Assembly (NCBI GenBank): GCA_014896235.1
Contig: JADBKU010000022.1
Location: forward strand, 1-64,000
DNA from: a bacterium
Lineage (GTDB): Bacteria; Desulfobacterota; Binatia; Binatales; Binataceae
Direction of reading: 5' to 3'
DNA length: 64,000 nucleotides
Part shown: positions 45,265-54,569 of the stretch, in pieces
Numbering within the stretch: the stretch's first letter is position 1
Layout: each line of letters starts with the position of its first letter
Notes under the pieces: model-generated
Databases searched by the model: none
Told to the model about the DNA's origin: nothing
Seen by the model: the letters and a program-made list of their open reading frames with translations, nothing else
Position numbers and translations under genes: made by a program

Positions 45265-45714
45265 TCGATCCGGACCCGCACGCAGAAACTTTTCGATCCG
45301 CTTGCCGACAGCCCCTTCGCGTCTGAGCTGGCATTCGTAAATCGCCAGCACCCGCCAGCCCCGCGCGCGCAACTCCGCCGCCACCCGCCGATCCCGCGAC
45401 CGGTTGCGCGCCACCTTCGCGCGCCAGTACCCCGTGTTGGTCTTCGGCACGCGCGCGCCGCGGCGGCATCGATGGCCGTGCCAGAAGCATCCATGGACGA
45501 AAATCGCGGCGCGGTATTTCGGCAGCGCCAGGTCGGGTTTACCCGGCAGATCGTCGCGCTTCAGGCTGAAGCGAAAGCCCATCCGATGCGTAATCCGGCG
45601 CACCGCAAGTTCCGGCGCGGTGTCGCGCGATTTGACCGCGCGCATGATCCGCGACCGCTCGGCGGGATCTTCGCGCGGATGCGCCGCGTGTCCGGAGGCG
45701 GCGGCCTTTTTCAT
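45250..45714 (-). CDS. vsr: Very short patch repair endonuclease
   Basis: 154 residues from ATG 45714, which overlaps the methyltransferase stop as ATGA. The catalytic Asp is in LPGKPDLAL and the zinc/His block reads FVHGCFWHGH, with IMRAVKSRDT at the N-terminus as in E. coli Vsr. It nicks next to T:G mismatches left when 5-methylcytosine deaminates, so it protects the sites of the adjoining cytosine methylase. Confidence 0.92.
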   Translation of the reverse strand: MKKAAASGHAAHPREDPAERSRIMRAVKSRDTAPELAVRRITHRMGFRFSLKRDDLPGKPDLALPKYRAAIFVHGCFWHGHRCRRGARVPKTNTGYWRAKVARNRSRDRRVAAELRARGWRVLAIYECQLRREGAVGKRIEKFLRAGPDRPDNR

Positions 45715-46913
45715 CGCGCGGCGCGCGCCGCTTCGCTTCCGGCGGCGCTCCTCCGCCATGCCGCGGCGGGCGTTTCCGCGTCCGCGGTCGCGTCGAGCAG
45801 CGGCTCCAGCAGATGCGCAGCGAGAAACCGCACCACCGGCACGGCTACGCCGTCGCCCGCGACGTGATAGGCGTCACTGAAGCGCGCGGGCAGCACGAAG
45901 TTCTCCGGCAGGCCCATCAGCCGCGCCGCCTCGCGCGCGCTCAATAGCCGCGTGCGTATCCGGCCGCGCTCGGCCACGACCACGGTCTGCCGGCTCGAAC
46001 CGCCCGCCGGCGTCCGCAGACATCCGGCGATTCCGTCGAAGCGCGCTTCGGCGCGCTGGCGGCGGACGCCGTTTTCGTCAACGCGCGTGCGGCGATAGAT
46101 CGTGCCGACGATCGGGCCGTCGCTCGCCAGCGAGGCGCGCACTGCGGCGGCGACCTTGCGCCGATGAAGTTCGTTCATCAGACCGAGCAGCCGTTCGGTT
46201 TCTTCCGGGCGATGCCATCGCGCGGCTTCCGGATCGATAATCGCGGCAAGCGGCGGCGGCGCGGCCTCCGGCTGCCGCATCCGCCACCAAATCCATCGCG
46301 CGCTGGCCGCCCGACCAAGGCGGGCGTGCGCGGCGGCAAGCGCCGGAATCGTCCAGTGCGGCGTGGCCTCCGCGGCGATAATTCCCGCTGGAATTTCCAG
46401 GTCTTCGCGCACCGCGATCAAAAACAGGCGCGGCCGCGATTGGGGCAGAAAATCCGCCGCGTCGATCACCATCGCGCCAAGCCGGTAGCCGGATTGCGCA
46501 ATAGCCTCCGCGATCGCGATAAAGTCCGCCCCGCCGCGCGCGCGCAGGAGACCGATTACATTTTCGATCGCGACTGCTTTTGGCGTCCGCGCCGCCGCGC
46601 CCAGCGCCTCGATCAGGCGCCAGAACGGCCAGAACGTTCCCGAACGCGCGCCGCGCAGCCCGGCGCCCGCGCCGGCCAGCGACAGGTCCTGACACGGAAA
46701 CGAAGCCCACGCCAAATCCGCCGCACCCGGCAGATCGGCCGCGTCAAGTTCCGCGACGTCGCCGCGCATGAATTCGCGATCGCCAAAATTAGCCGTGTAA
46801 CAGGCGGCCTTTTTCGCATCGATATCGTTCGCGAAGAGACATCGCCAGCGCGCGCCGAGCCCCAGCCGCGCCATCCCGGCGCCGGCGAAGAATTCGTAAA
46901 AGGTCAAGCTCAT
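45711..46913 (-). CDS. dcm: DNA cytosine-5 methyltransferase
   Basis: 400 residues. Motif I FYEFFAGAGMARLGL, motif IV FPCQDLSLAG with the catalytic Cys, motif VI IENV, motif VIII QSRPRLFLIAV and the late RLMGLPENF motif are all present. The target recognition region is about 200-330, so the recognised sequence cannot be deduced. No restriction enzyme gene is adjacent; pairing with vsr suggests a solitary methylase. It follows parB by 25 bp. Confidence 0.92.
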   Translation of the reverse strand: MSLTFYEFFAGAGMARLGLGARWRCLFANDIDAKKAACYTANFGDREFMRGDVAELDAADLPGAADLAWASFPCQDLSLAGAGAGLRGARSGTFWPFWRLIEALGAAARTPKAVAIENVIGLLRARGGADFIAIAEAIAQSGYRLGAMVIDAADFLPQSRPRLFLIAVREDLEIPAGIIAAEATPHWTIPALAAAHARLGRAASARWIWWRMRQPEAAPPPLAAIIDPEAARWHRPEETERLLGLMNELHRRKVAAAVRASLASDGPIVGTIYRRTRVDENGVRRQRAEARFDGIAGCLRTPAGGSSRQTVVVAERGRIRTRLLSAREAARLMGLPENFVLPARFSDAYHVAGDGVAVPVVRFLAAHLLEPLLDATADAETPAAAWRRSAAGSEAARAAR

Positions 46914-46938
46914 CGACGCCCGCCGCGCCGGACGGGAA

Positions 46939-47874
46939 TCACTTTTCGCCGTGGACGGCGCGGCCCGCCAGCGTCAGGATTTGCGCCAGCGTGGTCAGGT
47001 CGGCGTCGTTGTAGTACTCGATTTCGATTCGGCCCGGCGCGCGCCCGTGTTGCGGCGCGATTCTGACCTTGCGGCGCATCGCGCGCTGAATCCGCTCGGC
47101 CAGCGCTCCCAGGTTGGGATCGATTGGTTCGACGGCGTCCGCGCTGGTTTCCGCCGATGACGGCCGATCGACGCGCGCGGCGGGCCGCGCGCCGCTCGCT
47201 ATCTTTTCCGCTCCCCGCGCGGAAATTTTCTGTTCCGCGATCCGCCGCGCCGCCGCAATCTGCTCGTCCGCCGAGCTCAACGCCAGCAGCGGCCGCGCCT
47301 GGCCGGCGCTGATCGTGCCGGCGGCGACCATCTCGACCACCGGAATCGGCAGCTCCAGCAGGCGCATCGTGTTGGTCACATACGGCCGGCTTTTGCCGAT
47401 ACGCTCCGCGATTTGCTCGTGGCTGAGATCGAATTCGCGGTTGAGCCGCACGAAGGCGCGCGCCTCTTCGATCGGATTCAGCTCCTCGCGCGCCAGGTTT
47501 TCGACCAGCGACATCTCGAGCGCGCCGCGGTCATCGACTTCGCGCACCACGATCGGAACGCGTTCGAGTCCTGCGATTTTCGCCGCGCGCAACCGCCGTT
47601 CGCCCGCAATCAGTTCATAGCGCGGCGCGCCGTCTTCGGCGCCGATCGGCCGCACCACCAGCGGCTCGATAATCCCCTGACTCTTGATCGCCTCGGCCAA
47701 CTCATCCAGCTTGCCTGAATCGAAATGGCGGCGCGGCTGCAGCGGACTCGGAACCACGCGATCGGGCGCGACCATCAGCAGCTCCGCGCCCGCCGGCGGC
47801 GCTGAAGGCGCGGCGTCCGGCGTGGCGGAGCCGATCAAAGCGTCGAGGCCGCGTCCAAGTGGTTTTCGGATCAT
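46939..47874 (-). CDS. parB: Chromosome-partitioning protein ParB
   Basis: 311 residues from ATG 47874, overlapping the parA stop by 4 bp. It opens with LGRGLDALIG, has the CTP-binding GERRLRAAK block and VENLAREELNPIEEARAF, then the HTH (SHEQIAERIGKSRPYVTNTMRLLELP). It binds parS and slides as a CTP clamp. Three perfect parS lie within 4 kb. The C-terminal dimer region IEIEYYNDADLTTLAQIL is present. Confidence 0.97.
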   Translation of the reverse strand: MIRKPLGRGLDALIGSATPDAAPSAPPAGAELLMVAPDRVVPSPLQPRRHFDSGKLDELAEAIKSQGIIEPLVVRPIGAEDGAPRYELIAGERRLRAAKIAGLERVPIVVREVDDRGALEMSLVENLAREELNPIEEARAFVRLNREFDLSHEQIAERIGKSRPYVTNTMRLLELPIPVVEMVAAGTISAGQARPLLALSSADEQIAAARRIAEQKISARGAEKIASGARPAARVDRPSSAETSADAVEPIDPNLGALAERIQRAMRRKVRIAPQHGRAPGRIEIEYYNDADLTTLAQILTLAGRAVHGEK

Positions 47875-48755
47875 CGCCTGCTCCTTTCGCGATCGCGCGC
47901 GAACAGCGCGCGCAGGCTCCATGAGCGCGCGGCGCCTGCGGCTGGTTCGGCGCCGTTGCCCGTTTTCGCCCCCGCGCCGGAGACCCGGGCAATCAACTCG
48001 GCGGCGAGGTTGCGGTAGGCTTCGGCGCCGGCCGACTTGGCGTCGTATTCGAGCACCGAAAGGCCGTGGCTGGGACTTTCGGACATCCGCACGCTGCGCG
48101 GAATCACGCTTTCGAATATCTTGTCAGGAAAATGCTTTTGAACCTCACGACCAATTTCATGGCTGAGACGGTTGCGGGCGTCGAACATCGTGAGCACCAG
48201 CCCCTCGATTTCGAGCTTCGGATTCAGCGCCGCGCGCACGCGCCGAATCGTATCGAGCAGGGCGGTCAGCCCTTCGAGCGCATAGTACTCGCACTGCATC
48301 GGCACGATCACTGAGTCGGCCGCGACCAGCGAATTGAGCGTGAGCAAGCCGAGCGAGGGCGGCGTGTCGATAATGATAAAGGCGTAACGGTCGCGAATCG
48401 GGTCGAGAATCCGCTTCAGCGCGCGTTCGCGGCCCTCGCGCGTGGCGAGTTCGATTTCGGCGCCGACGAGAGCGGGGCCGGAAGGCGCCAGATGGAGCCG
48501 GTCGCCGCGCGCCTCGCGAATCGCGTCGGCGATCGGCAAATCGCCGACCATCGCTTCGTAGACAGTCCTGCCGGAGCTTTTGAGTTCGCCAAGCCGCGTA
48601 TCGGCGATTACGCCCGAAGAGGCGTTGCCCTGCGGATCGAGATCGACAAGGAGGACCTTGCGATGGTCAGCGGCGAGCGCCACCGCAAGATTGACCGCGG
48701 TAGTGGTTTTACCGACGCCGCCTTTCTGATTGGCAATTGCGATAAGCCGCCCCAC
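47871..48755 (-). CDS. parA: Chromosome-partitioning ATPase ParA
   Basis: 294 residues from a GTG start. The deviant Walker A is QKGGVGKTTTAVNL, Walker B region DTPPSLGLLTLN, and the switch VDLDPQGNASSG are all present. A C-terminal extension of about 35 residues ends Arg-rich (RSWSLRALFARDRERSRR) and is not part of the usual Soj fold. With parB it moves origins apart. One parS is 20 bp upstream. Confidence 0.96.
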   Translation of the reverse strand: MGRLIAIANQKGGVGKTTTAVNLAVALAADHRKVLLVDLDPQGNASSGVIADTRLGELKSSGRTVYEAMVGDLPIADAIREARGDRLHLAPSGPALVGAEIELATREGRERALKRILDPIRDRYAFIIIDTPPSLGLLTLNSLVAADSVIVPMQCEYYALEGLTALLDTIRRVRAALNPKLEIEGLVLTMFDARNRLSHEIGREVQKHFPDKIFESVIPRSVRMSESPSHGLSVLEYDAKSAGAEAYRNLAAELIARVSGAGAKTGNGAEPAAGAARSWSLRALFARDRERSRR

Positions 48756-48775
48756 ATCCGCCTCCGCCGCGAAAA

Positions 48776-48791
48776 TGTTTCACGTGAAACA
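48776..48791. promoter_or_regulatory. parS site 1 (perfect 16-mer)
   Basis: TGTTTCACGTGAAACA, the exact consensus centromere sequence for chromosomal ParB, with symmetrical AAAA/TTTT flanks. It lies between parA and rsmG. Confidence 0.97.
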
Positions 48792-48932
48792 TTTTCCGTC
48801 GCCGATCGATTTTAGGCCTCGCTATCATCCAAAAGCAAAACCACTTGGTCGAATCGCGTTAAACGCCGCGCCTGGCGCGAGGTTTCCAACTCGAAGCGCC
48901 GCGCCAACGAAGAATCCTGCGCCGGGAATCGT

Positions 48933-49643
48933 TCAGAGCACGCGGCGCGCCACCACCAGCAGATGCGCGATCGCGCAATTCTGCCGTTTGAGCTCGTAAG
49001 CGATCGTCTCCGGCGGGTCGAAGCCCGGCACGGATGCGAACGCAGCAACGACTTCGGCCTGTTGCGAAGCGCCCAGATAGAGCAAAAGCCGGCCACCCGG
49101 TTTCAGCGCGGCGGACGCCGTACGAATCGCGACGACTGGCTCGGCAAAAGCGCGCGCCGTCACGACGTCGTACGACGGTTCGAGGTCGGAATCGGCGCGA
49201 TAGTTGGAATCGACGCGCGCGTTATCCAGGCGCATCTCCGATGCGGCGACCGCAAGAAAACTGGCGCGCTTGCGCCGCGCTTCAAGCATCGTGAAATGAG
49301 CATGGGTTGCCGCGGCCAGAATCAGCGCGGGGAATCCGGCGCCGCTGCCGAGATCGAGCACCCGTACCCCCTGGTCGAAGATGCCCGCGAGCGGAATATT
49401 CTCCGGATGGGCCGCGAGAATCAGCGGCATCAGGCTGTCAACGATGTGAAACGCGGTCGCATCGGGATCGTTCGGCGACGCCGTAAGATTCAGCTTCGAT
49501 CCCCACAGCGCCAGCAGCATCGCGAATTTGCCGAGTCGCTCGAGCAGGTCGGCATTGGCGGTAAATCCGAAGTCGGCAAGGCGCGCCGCAACCGCCTCGC
49601 GGATGGCGGGGCCGATTTGAGCAGTTTCGAGTCGCTGGGTCAT
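48933..49643 (-). CDS. rsmG: 16S rRNA (guanine-527-N7)-methyltransferase RsmG
   Basis: 236 residues. The Rossmann SAM site is VLDLGSGAGFPALILA near residue 90, followed by LEARRKRASFL and VVTARAFAEP, all typical of GidB/RsmG. It methylates G527 of 16S rRNA. It sits in the conserved mnmG-rsmG-parA-parB order near replication origins. Confidence 0.95.
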   Translation of the reverse strand: MTQRLETAQIGPAIREAVAARLADFGFTANADLLERLGKFAMLLALWGSKLNLTASPNDPDATAFHIVDSLMPLILAAHPENIPLAGIFDQGVRVLDLGSGAGFPALILAAATHAHFTMLEARRKRASFLAVAASEMRLDNARVDSNYRADSDLEPSYDVVTARAFAEPVVAIRTASAALKPGGRLLLYLGASQQAEVVAAFASVPGFDPPETIAYELKRQNCAIAHLLVVARRVL

Positions 49644-49714
49644 TGTTGATGCGGTTTCGAAGACGCGAGAGAATCGGCGGTTATTGAGTAAAACAGACGT
49701 TGGTCGAAGGAAAA

Positions 49715-49730
49715 TGTTTCACGTGAAACA
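49715..49730. promoter_or_regulatory. parS site 2 (perfect 16-mer)
   Basis: TGTTTCACGTGAAACA again, with AAAA/TTTT flanks, in the 128-bp gap between rsmG and mnmG. Confidence 0.97.
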
Positions 49731-49771
49731 TTTTACAGCGCCTCGCCCTGATGAGATACCGGTTTGCAAAA

Positions 49772-51658
49772 CTAATCGCGTACTTGGCGCTCCTCATTCG
49801 TCCTGCGGCCCGCGCGCAGATGTACGGCGAGGATCGCTACGGCCGCTGGCGTCACGCCGGGAATACGCGACGCCTGTCCCAGCGACGTCGGCCGCGACCT
49901 CGTAAGCCGCTCGCGAACCTCGGTCGAAAGTCCGGAAATATGTTGAAAATCGATCCATTCGGGGATCGCGGCGTCCTCCAGGCGCTTGAAGCGGGCGATA
50001 TTCTCGCGCTGCCGACGGACGTATCCTTCATATTTAATCTCGATTTCGAGTTCGGCGGCTTGATCGAAATCGAGCGCAGCCTCGATTCGCGCCATCCGGA
50101 TCGCGTCGAGATAACTGACTTCGGGCCGGCGCAGCAAATCGAGCGCACGCGCCGCCTCCCGAATCGGCGAAGAGCCGGCCGAAACCAGGATTTCGTTCGT
50201 CATATTGTCCGGAGCGACCGTAGCCGCGCTCAGCCGCGCGATCTCCAACGTCACCCGTTTCGAGCGTTCGCGAATCCGCTCCGCCGCTTCCGCACCGAGC
50301 AGGCCGATTCGCTCGCCGATCGGCGACAGCCGCCGGTCGGCGTTATCTTCGCGCAGCGTCAAGCGATACTCGGCGCGCGACGTGAACATCCGGTACGGCT
50401 CGCCGCCAATCCCGCGCGTCACAAGGTCGTCGATCATCACGCCGATATAAGCCTCGTCGCGACCGAGCACGATTTGCGGTTCTCCACGCGCGCCCAGCGT
50501 CGCATTGATGCCCGCCATCAGACCCTGCGCGCCGGCTTCTTCATAACCGGTGGTGCCGTTGATTTGCCCGGCGAAATAGAGTCCCTCGATCAGCCGCGTC
50601 TCGAGCGTCGGACGCAGCTGGGTCGGATCGGAAAAGTCGTACTCGATCGCGTAGCCGGGCCGCATGATTTCAGCGCGCTCGAGTCCGCGGATCGAATTAA
50701 CCATCGCGACCTGCACGTCGAGCGGCAGGCTGGTTGACAGGCCGTTCGGATAAACCTCAATCGTGTCGCGGCCCTCGGGTTCGAGGAAAATCTGATGCCG
50801 TTCCTTGTCCGGAAAGCGCATCACCTTGTCCTCGACCGACGGGCAGTAGCGCGGCCCGCGCGATTGAATCACGCCGGAGTACATCGGCGAGCGGTCCAGA
50901 CCGCCGCGGATAATTTCATGCGTACGGGCGTTGGTCCACGTCAGATAACAGGGAAGCTGCGGCTGAACGATCCGTTGGGTGCGGAAGGAAAACGGCGGCG
51001 GCGGTTCGTCGCCGGGCTGAATTTCCAGCTCCGAGTAATCGATCGTGCGCGCATCGAGTCGCGGACAGGTGCCCGTCTTTAGCCGTCCGATTCGAAAACC
51101 GAGCGCCGCCAGGTTCTCCGACAGGCCCATCGCGGCGAAATCGCCGGCGCGGCCCGCGTGATAGTTGCGCATCCCGATATGCACGAGACCCTTCAGGAAG
51201 GTGCCGGTCGTCAGAATCACCGTCCGCCCTTCGAAGAATTCGCCGATTTGCGATTCGACGCCGCGCACGCGGCCGTCCGCGACGACCAGGCGCTCCACGC
51301 TGGCCTGCCGGATCGTCAGATTGGGCGTGGCTTCGAGCACGCGCTTCATCCGTGCGCGATACGCCGCCTTGTCGGCCTGGGCGCGCCGCGCGCGAACCGC
51401 AGGCCCCTTGCGCGTATTGAGGAAACGGAACTGAATTCCGGTTTCGTCGATCGCGACGCCCATCTCGCCGCCCAGCGCGTCGATTTCACGCACCAGATGG
51501 CCTTTGCCGATTCCGCCGATCGCGGGATTGCAGGACATCTGGCCGATATGGTCGAGGTTGAGCGTGAGCATCAGCGTGCGCGCGCCCATCCGGGCCGCGG
51601 CGAGCGCAGCCTCGATACCGGCATGGCCGGCGCCGACGACGATTACGTCATGAAGCAT
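49772..51658 (-). CDS. mnmG: tRNA uridine-5-carboxymethylaminomethyl modification enzyme MnmG
   Basis: 628 residues. The FAD site VGAGHAGIEAALAAARMG and the family blocks SCNPAIGGIGKGHLVREIDALGG and GLYFAGQINGTTGYEEAGAQG are present. With MnmE it modifies the wobble uridine of certain tRNAs. mnmE, which often precedes it, is not upstream here; an unrelated GlsB-like gene lies in that direction on the other strand. Confidence 0.96.
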   Translation of the reverse strand: MLHDVIVVGAGHAGIEAALAAARMGARTLMLTLNLDHIGQMSCNPAIGGIGKGHLVREIDALGGEMGVAIDETGIQFRFLNTRKGPAVRARRAQADKAAYRARMKRVLEATPNLTIRQASVERLVVADGRVRGVESQIGEFFEGRTVILTTGTFLKGLVHIGMRNYHAGRAGDFAAMGLSENLAALGFRIGRLKTGTCPRLDARTIDYSELEIQPGDEPPPPFSFRTQRIVQPQLPCYLTWTNARTHEIIRGGLDRSPMYSGVIQSRGPRYCPSVEDKVMRFPDKERHQIFLEPEGRDTIEVYPNGLSTSLPLDVQVAMVNSIRGLERAEIMRPGYAIEYDFSDPTQLRPTLETRLIEGLYFAGQINGTTGYEEAGAQGLMAGINATLGARGEPQIVLGRDEAYIGVMIDDLVTRGIGGEPYRMFTSRAEYRLTLREDNADRRLSPIGERIGLLGAEAAERIRERSKRVTLEIARLSAATVAPDNMTNEILVSAGSSPIREAARALDLLRRPEVSYLDAIRMARIEAALDFDQAAELEIEIKYEGYVRRQRENIARFKRLEDAAIPEWIDFQHISGLSTEVRERLTRSRPTSLGQASRIPGVTPAAVAILAVHLRAGRRTNEERQVRD

Positions 51659-51693
51659 CGGAACAACCGTGCTTATCCGTGTACGTCTGGCGA

Positions 51694-51709
51694 TGTTTCA
51701 CGTGAAACA
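51694..51709. promoter_or_regulatory. parS site 3 (perfect 16-mer)
   Basis: TGTTTCACGTGAAACA, extended to a 20-bp palindrome GATGTTTCACGTGAAACATC, 35 bp upstream of the mnmG start and probably within its promoter region. Confidence 0.97.
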
Positions 51710-51711
51710 TC

Positions 51712-52107
51712 GCCGGCGGACGCACCGCGGACGAACGCATCATTATGGCGCGGCGGCGCGACGGCGAAAAGAGCGCGCGCCCTTCCGGCCGCCGCTTCGC
51801 AGCGCGCACCGGCCTTCGTTTTCACTCTTTTATTCTCTACACAATGTAGCTATTTGCTACTCAGAGATTACCGCCCCGACTCTCTCCGCAACTGCCAATC
51901 GCGGCGCGAAGAACGCCGGCGACCGGCGCGGCGCGAAAATTCACCGGCCGGTAACCGCTGCACCCGGATTCCGGCAAGATCCGCGGATTAGAAGCTGTGC
52001 AAGAATCCGCCGACGGCGCCATTCGCAATCGCACGTAGCGCTATACGGCTCCATCGGCGAACTGTAGAATACGCGGAACGTCGATTGGGCTTCAGGGGAG
52101 GATCGTC
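51712..52107. other. Intergenic region between divergent mnmG and glsB-like genes
   Basis: About 400 bp that should hold the promoters of both directions. A middle AT-rich patch (TCTTTTATTCTCTACACAATGTAGC) stands out. The track ORF 51669-52067 here is Arg/His-rich without family features and is treated as spurious. I see no convincing DnaA-box cluster. Confidence 0.5.
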
Positions 52108-52371
52108 ATGGGCTTACTGTCATGGTTGCTCGTCGGACTGATCGCAGGCTTTATCGGCAGCAAAATCGTGAATCGCGCGGGGGAAGGGCTGGTGCGCGAT
52201 GTCCTGCTGGGAATTCTCGGCGCGATCGTCGGCGGAGCGATTTTTTCGCGGCTGGGATTCGGCAGCGTCACCGGCGTCAACCTGCCAAGCATCGTAATCG
52301 CGATTATCGGCGCGATTATCGTTCTGGTCGTTTATCACGCAGTGATCGGGCAAAAACGCGCGGCAGCCTGA
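52108..52371 (+). CDS. GlsB/YeaQ/YmgE-family small membrane protein
   Basis: 87 residues with the ribosome site GGGGAGGA. The three hydrophobic helices and the motifs LVGLIAGFIGSKI, GILGAIVGGAIFSRLG and IVIAIIGAIIVLVVYH are typical of the transglycosylase-associated/GlsB family. These inner-membrane proteins are stress-linked in some bacteria, but the molecular role is not known. It is monocistronic. Confidence 0.88.
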   Translation: MGLLSWLLVGLIAGFIGSKIVNRAGEGLVRDVLLGILGAIVGGAIFSRLGFGSVTGVNLPSIVIAIIGAIIVLVVYHAVIGQKRAAA

Positions 52372-52571
52372 AGCGGGACATGCAATCTATCCAGTCGTAA
52401 CGGACCGTGATGCGGCGCGCGCGCCGGCGCGCCGCGCGGAACCGAATGAAAGCGAAGCTGGCGGGATTCAAGCAGTTCGCGTCCGGCGCCGTCATCCTGC
52501 GCTTCGCCGCCGCGGCTGAAATCGATGAACATAATCAGGATTCGTCGCGCGGATTCCAATTTCGGCCCTAT

Positions 52572-52844
52572 TTATCCGCGATCGGGCCTCAACGCCGGTT
52601 CCCGAAGATACAGTTCGTCGAGCAGAGCCTCGAAAAACTCCTTTCCACTTCCGCCAGAATCATCGGCCTTGGCGATCCGCCGACCCGGCGGATTGCTACT
52701 ATCAATGCGGATCAGCCATGCGGCCTCGATTAGTCCCTGATTCCAGAGCGGAGCGCGCCGTATGGCTATTTTTTTGAGGTTAGCTTCAAAATGGTCTATC
52801 CATGTGCCGTCGCTTCGATGCGAACTATTTTCCTTTTCGTCCAC
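52572..52844 (-). CDS. Hypothetical small protein, uncertain
   Basis: A 90-residue frame from GTG 52844 with balanced composition (SDGTWIDHFEANLKKIAIRR, then GLIEAAWLIRIDSS) and locally lower GC than the flanks. No family is recognised, and there is no clear ribosome site. It is the only plausible gene in the 670-bp stretch between the GlsB-like and MBOAT genes, which is otherwise without visible features. It may be a real orphan or non-coding. Confidence 0.35.
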   Translation of the reverse strand: MDEKENSSHRSDGTWIDHFEANLKKIAIRRAPLWNQGLIEAAWLIRIDSSNPPGRRIAKADDSGGSGKEFFEALLDELYLREPALRPDRG

Positions 52845-53040
52845 TATGACAATCTAGCCAATGACTATTTCTGGAGAGAACAGTATAGCCGCATGCCTCG
52901 ATCAATCTTTCGCGCGTACCAGTAGAAGTCAAACCCGGCGGACGGCGTGGCGGCGTTGATCGTGCGCGCGGGGGCGCACAAACTGGAGCCGGCCGCCGCG
53001 TCCCGCTGCGGACGCGGCCATTTCGCGAGGTTCGGGCAGG

Positions 53041-54453
53041 ATGCTCTTCAATTCGTATCCGTTCGCGTTCGGCTTTCTGCCAATCGCGCTGCTGCTGTAC
53101 TGGGCGCTGACGGCGGCCGACGCGCGCCGCGCCTGCGCCGCGTTTCTAATCCTGGCGTCGCTCTTTTTCTACGGATGGTGGAACTGGCATTACCTGTTCC
53201 TGTTCGGCTTTTCGATCGCCTTCAATTTCGGATGGTCGTTGCTGCTCGCCCCGGCCACGGACGCCGACGCGCGCGCCGAACGCCGGCGGCGCGTCCTGCT
53301 CGGAATCGGCGTCGCAGTCAATCTGGCGCTGCTCGGCTACTTCAAGTATCGCAATTTCCTCGTCGACAGCGCCGGCGCCATGCTCGGAACGCATTGGCGG
53401 ATGCCGCCGCTGGTGCTGCCGCTGGCGATTTCGTTTTTCTCCTTCGAGCAAATCACCTTCCTGGTCAGCGCTTATCGGGGCGAACCGGGCGCGGGCGACT
53501 TCGTCAGCTACCTGCTCTTTATCGCCTTTTTCCCGCATCTGATCGCCGGTCCGATCGTGCGGTACATGCAGATTTACCCGCAATTCAACCGCAACACCCG
53601 CTTTCGGCTGACGGCGGAGAATCTCAGCGACGGCCTCATGATCTTCGCGATCGGATTGTTCAAGAAGGTGATGCTGGCGGACACGTTCCGGCCAATGGTG
53701 AATCCGCTGTTCGACCGCACGATGCGGCTCGGCTTCTGCGATGCGTGGGGGGGAGCGCTAGCCTTCGCGCTGGAGATTTATTTCGATTTTTCCGGCTACT
53801 CGGACATGGCGATCGGGCTGGCGCGGATGTTTGGCGTGGTCTTTCCGGAGAATTTCGAGTCGCCGTATCAGGCGCGCGACATAATCCAGTTCTGGCGGCG
53901 ATGGCATATCACGCTATCGTTTTTCCTGCGCGACTACCTTTATATTCCGCTGGGCGGAAACCGGCGGGGGAAACTGCGGCGCGACCTCAACCTGTTCGTC
54001 ACGATGGTGCTGGGCGGACTGTGGCACGGCGCGAACTGGACCTTCGTCATCTGGGGCACGCTGCACGGCGTCTATTTGTGGATCAATCACGTCTGGAGCG
54101 AGCGGGGCCATCGTTTGCCAGGCGCGGCGGCGTGGATCCTGACGTTTGTGCTGACCACGGCGGCGTGGGTGTTTTTCCGCGCGCCGACTTTTTCGCGCGC
54201 GGCGGATTTCTTCGCCGGGATGGCGGGGCTGCATGGCTTCAAATTCGACGCGATGCAGAACGCGCTCGGCACGCATGAATTCCTGCGGATCTTCGCGGGA
54301 CTCGCGATCGTGCTGTTCGCGCCGAACCGCCAGGCGATCCTGTCGTGGAAATGGGACAACGACTGGCTGTGGGCGGCGGCGTTCGCGGCGCTCGCCGGCG
54401 TGAGCATCATGGGCATGGCGAATCCGCCCCCGTTCATTTACTTCCAGTTTTAG
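53041..54453 (+). CDS. MBOAT-family O-acyltransferase
   Basis: 470 residues with about ten membrane segments. It opens MLFNSYPFAFGFLPI, and has SFFSFEQITFLV, LIAGPIVRYMQI and DFSGYSDMAIGLARM, all typical of AlgI-like MBOAT proteins. The catalytic His is in GGLWHGANWTF near residue 325. Such proteins move acyl groups onto exported polysaccharides with a periplasmic SGNH partner. An SGNH gene lies 1.5 kb downstream, after an ion channel gene. Confidence 0.92.
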   Translation: MLFNSYPFAFGFLPIALLLYWALTAADARRACAAFLILASLFFYGWWNWHYLFLFGFSIAFNFGWSLLLAPATDADARAERRRRVLLGIGVAVNLALLGYFKYRNFLVDSAGAMLGTHWRMPPLVLPLAISFFSFEQITFLVSAYRGEPGAGDFVSYLLFIAFFPHLIAGPIVRYMQIYPQFNRNTRFRLTAENLSDGLMIFAIGLFKKVMLADTFRPMVNPLFDRTMRLGFCDAWGGALAFALEIYFDFSGYSDMAIGLARMFGVVFPENFESPYQARDIIQFWRRWHITLSFFLRDYLYIPLGGNRRGKLRRDLNLFVTMVLGGLWHGANWTFVIWGTLHGVYLWINHVWSERGHRLPGAAAWILTFVLTTAAWVFFRAPTFSRAADFFAGMAGLHGFKFDAMQNALGTHEFLRIFAGLAIVLFAPNRQAILSWKWDNDWLWAAAFAALAGVSIMGMANPPPFIYFQF

Positions 54454-54569
54454 GCGGTTGTACCGGCTCGACTCTCGCGCGGCGGTCGGCTAGCAAATAT
54501 CCGAACTGCGCGCCGCGCAGTTGCGAGGTTGAAACGATTAGAAGCGCCGCGGCAAGATTCGCGGGCGCG

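Noticed and set aside
45711-46913. A restriction-modification system around the cytosine methylase
   Set aside because: Only Vsr accompanies it; the flanking genes are parB and a glycosyltransferase.
51669-52067. 132-residue ORF upstream of the GlsB-like gene
   Set aside because: It crosses parS and has Arg/His-rich, unstructured sequence without a ribosome site.
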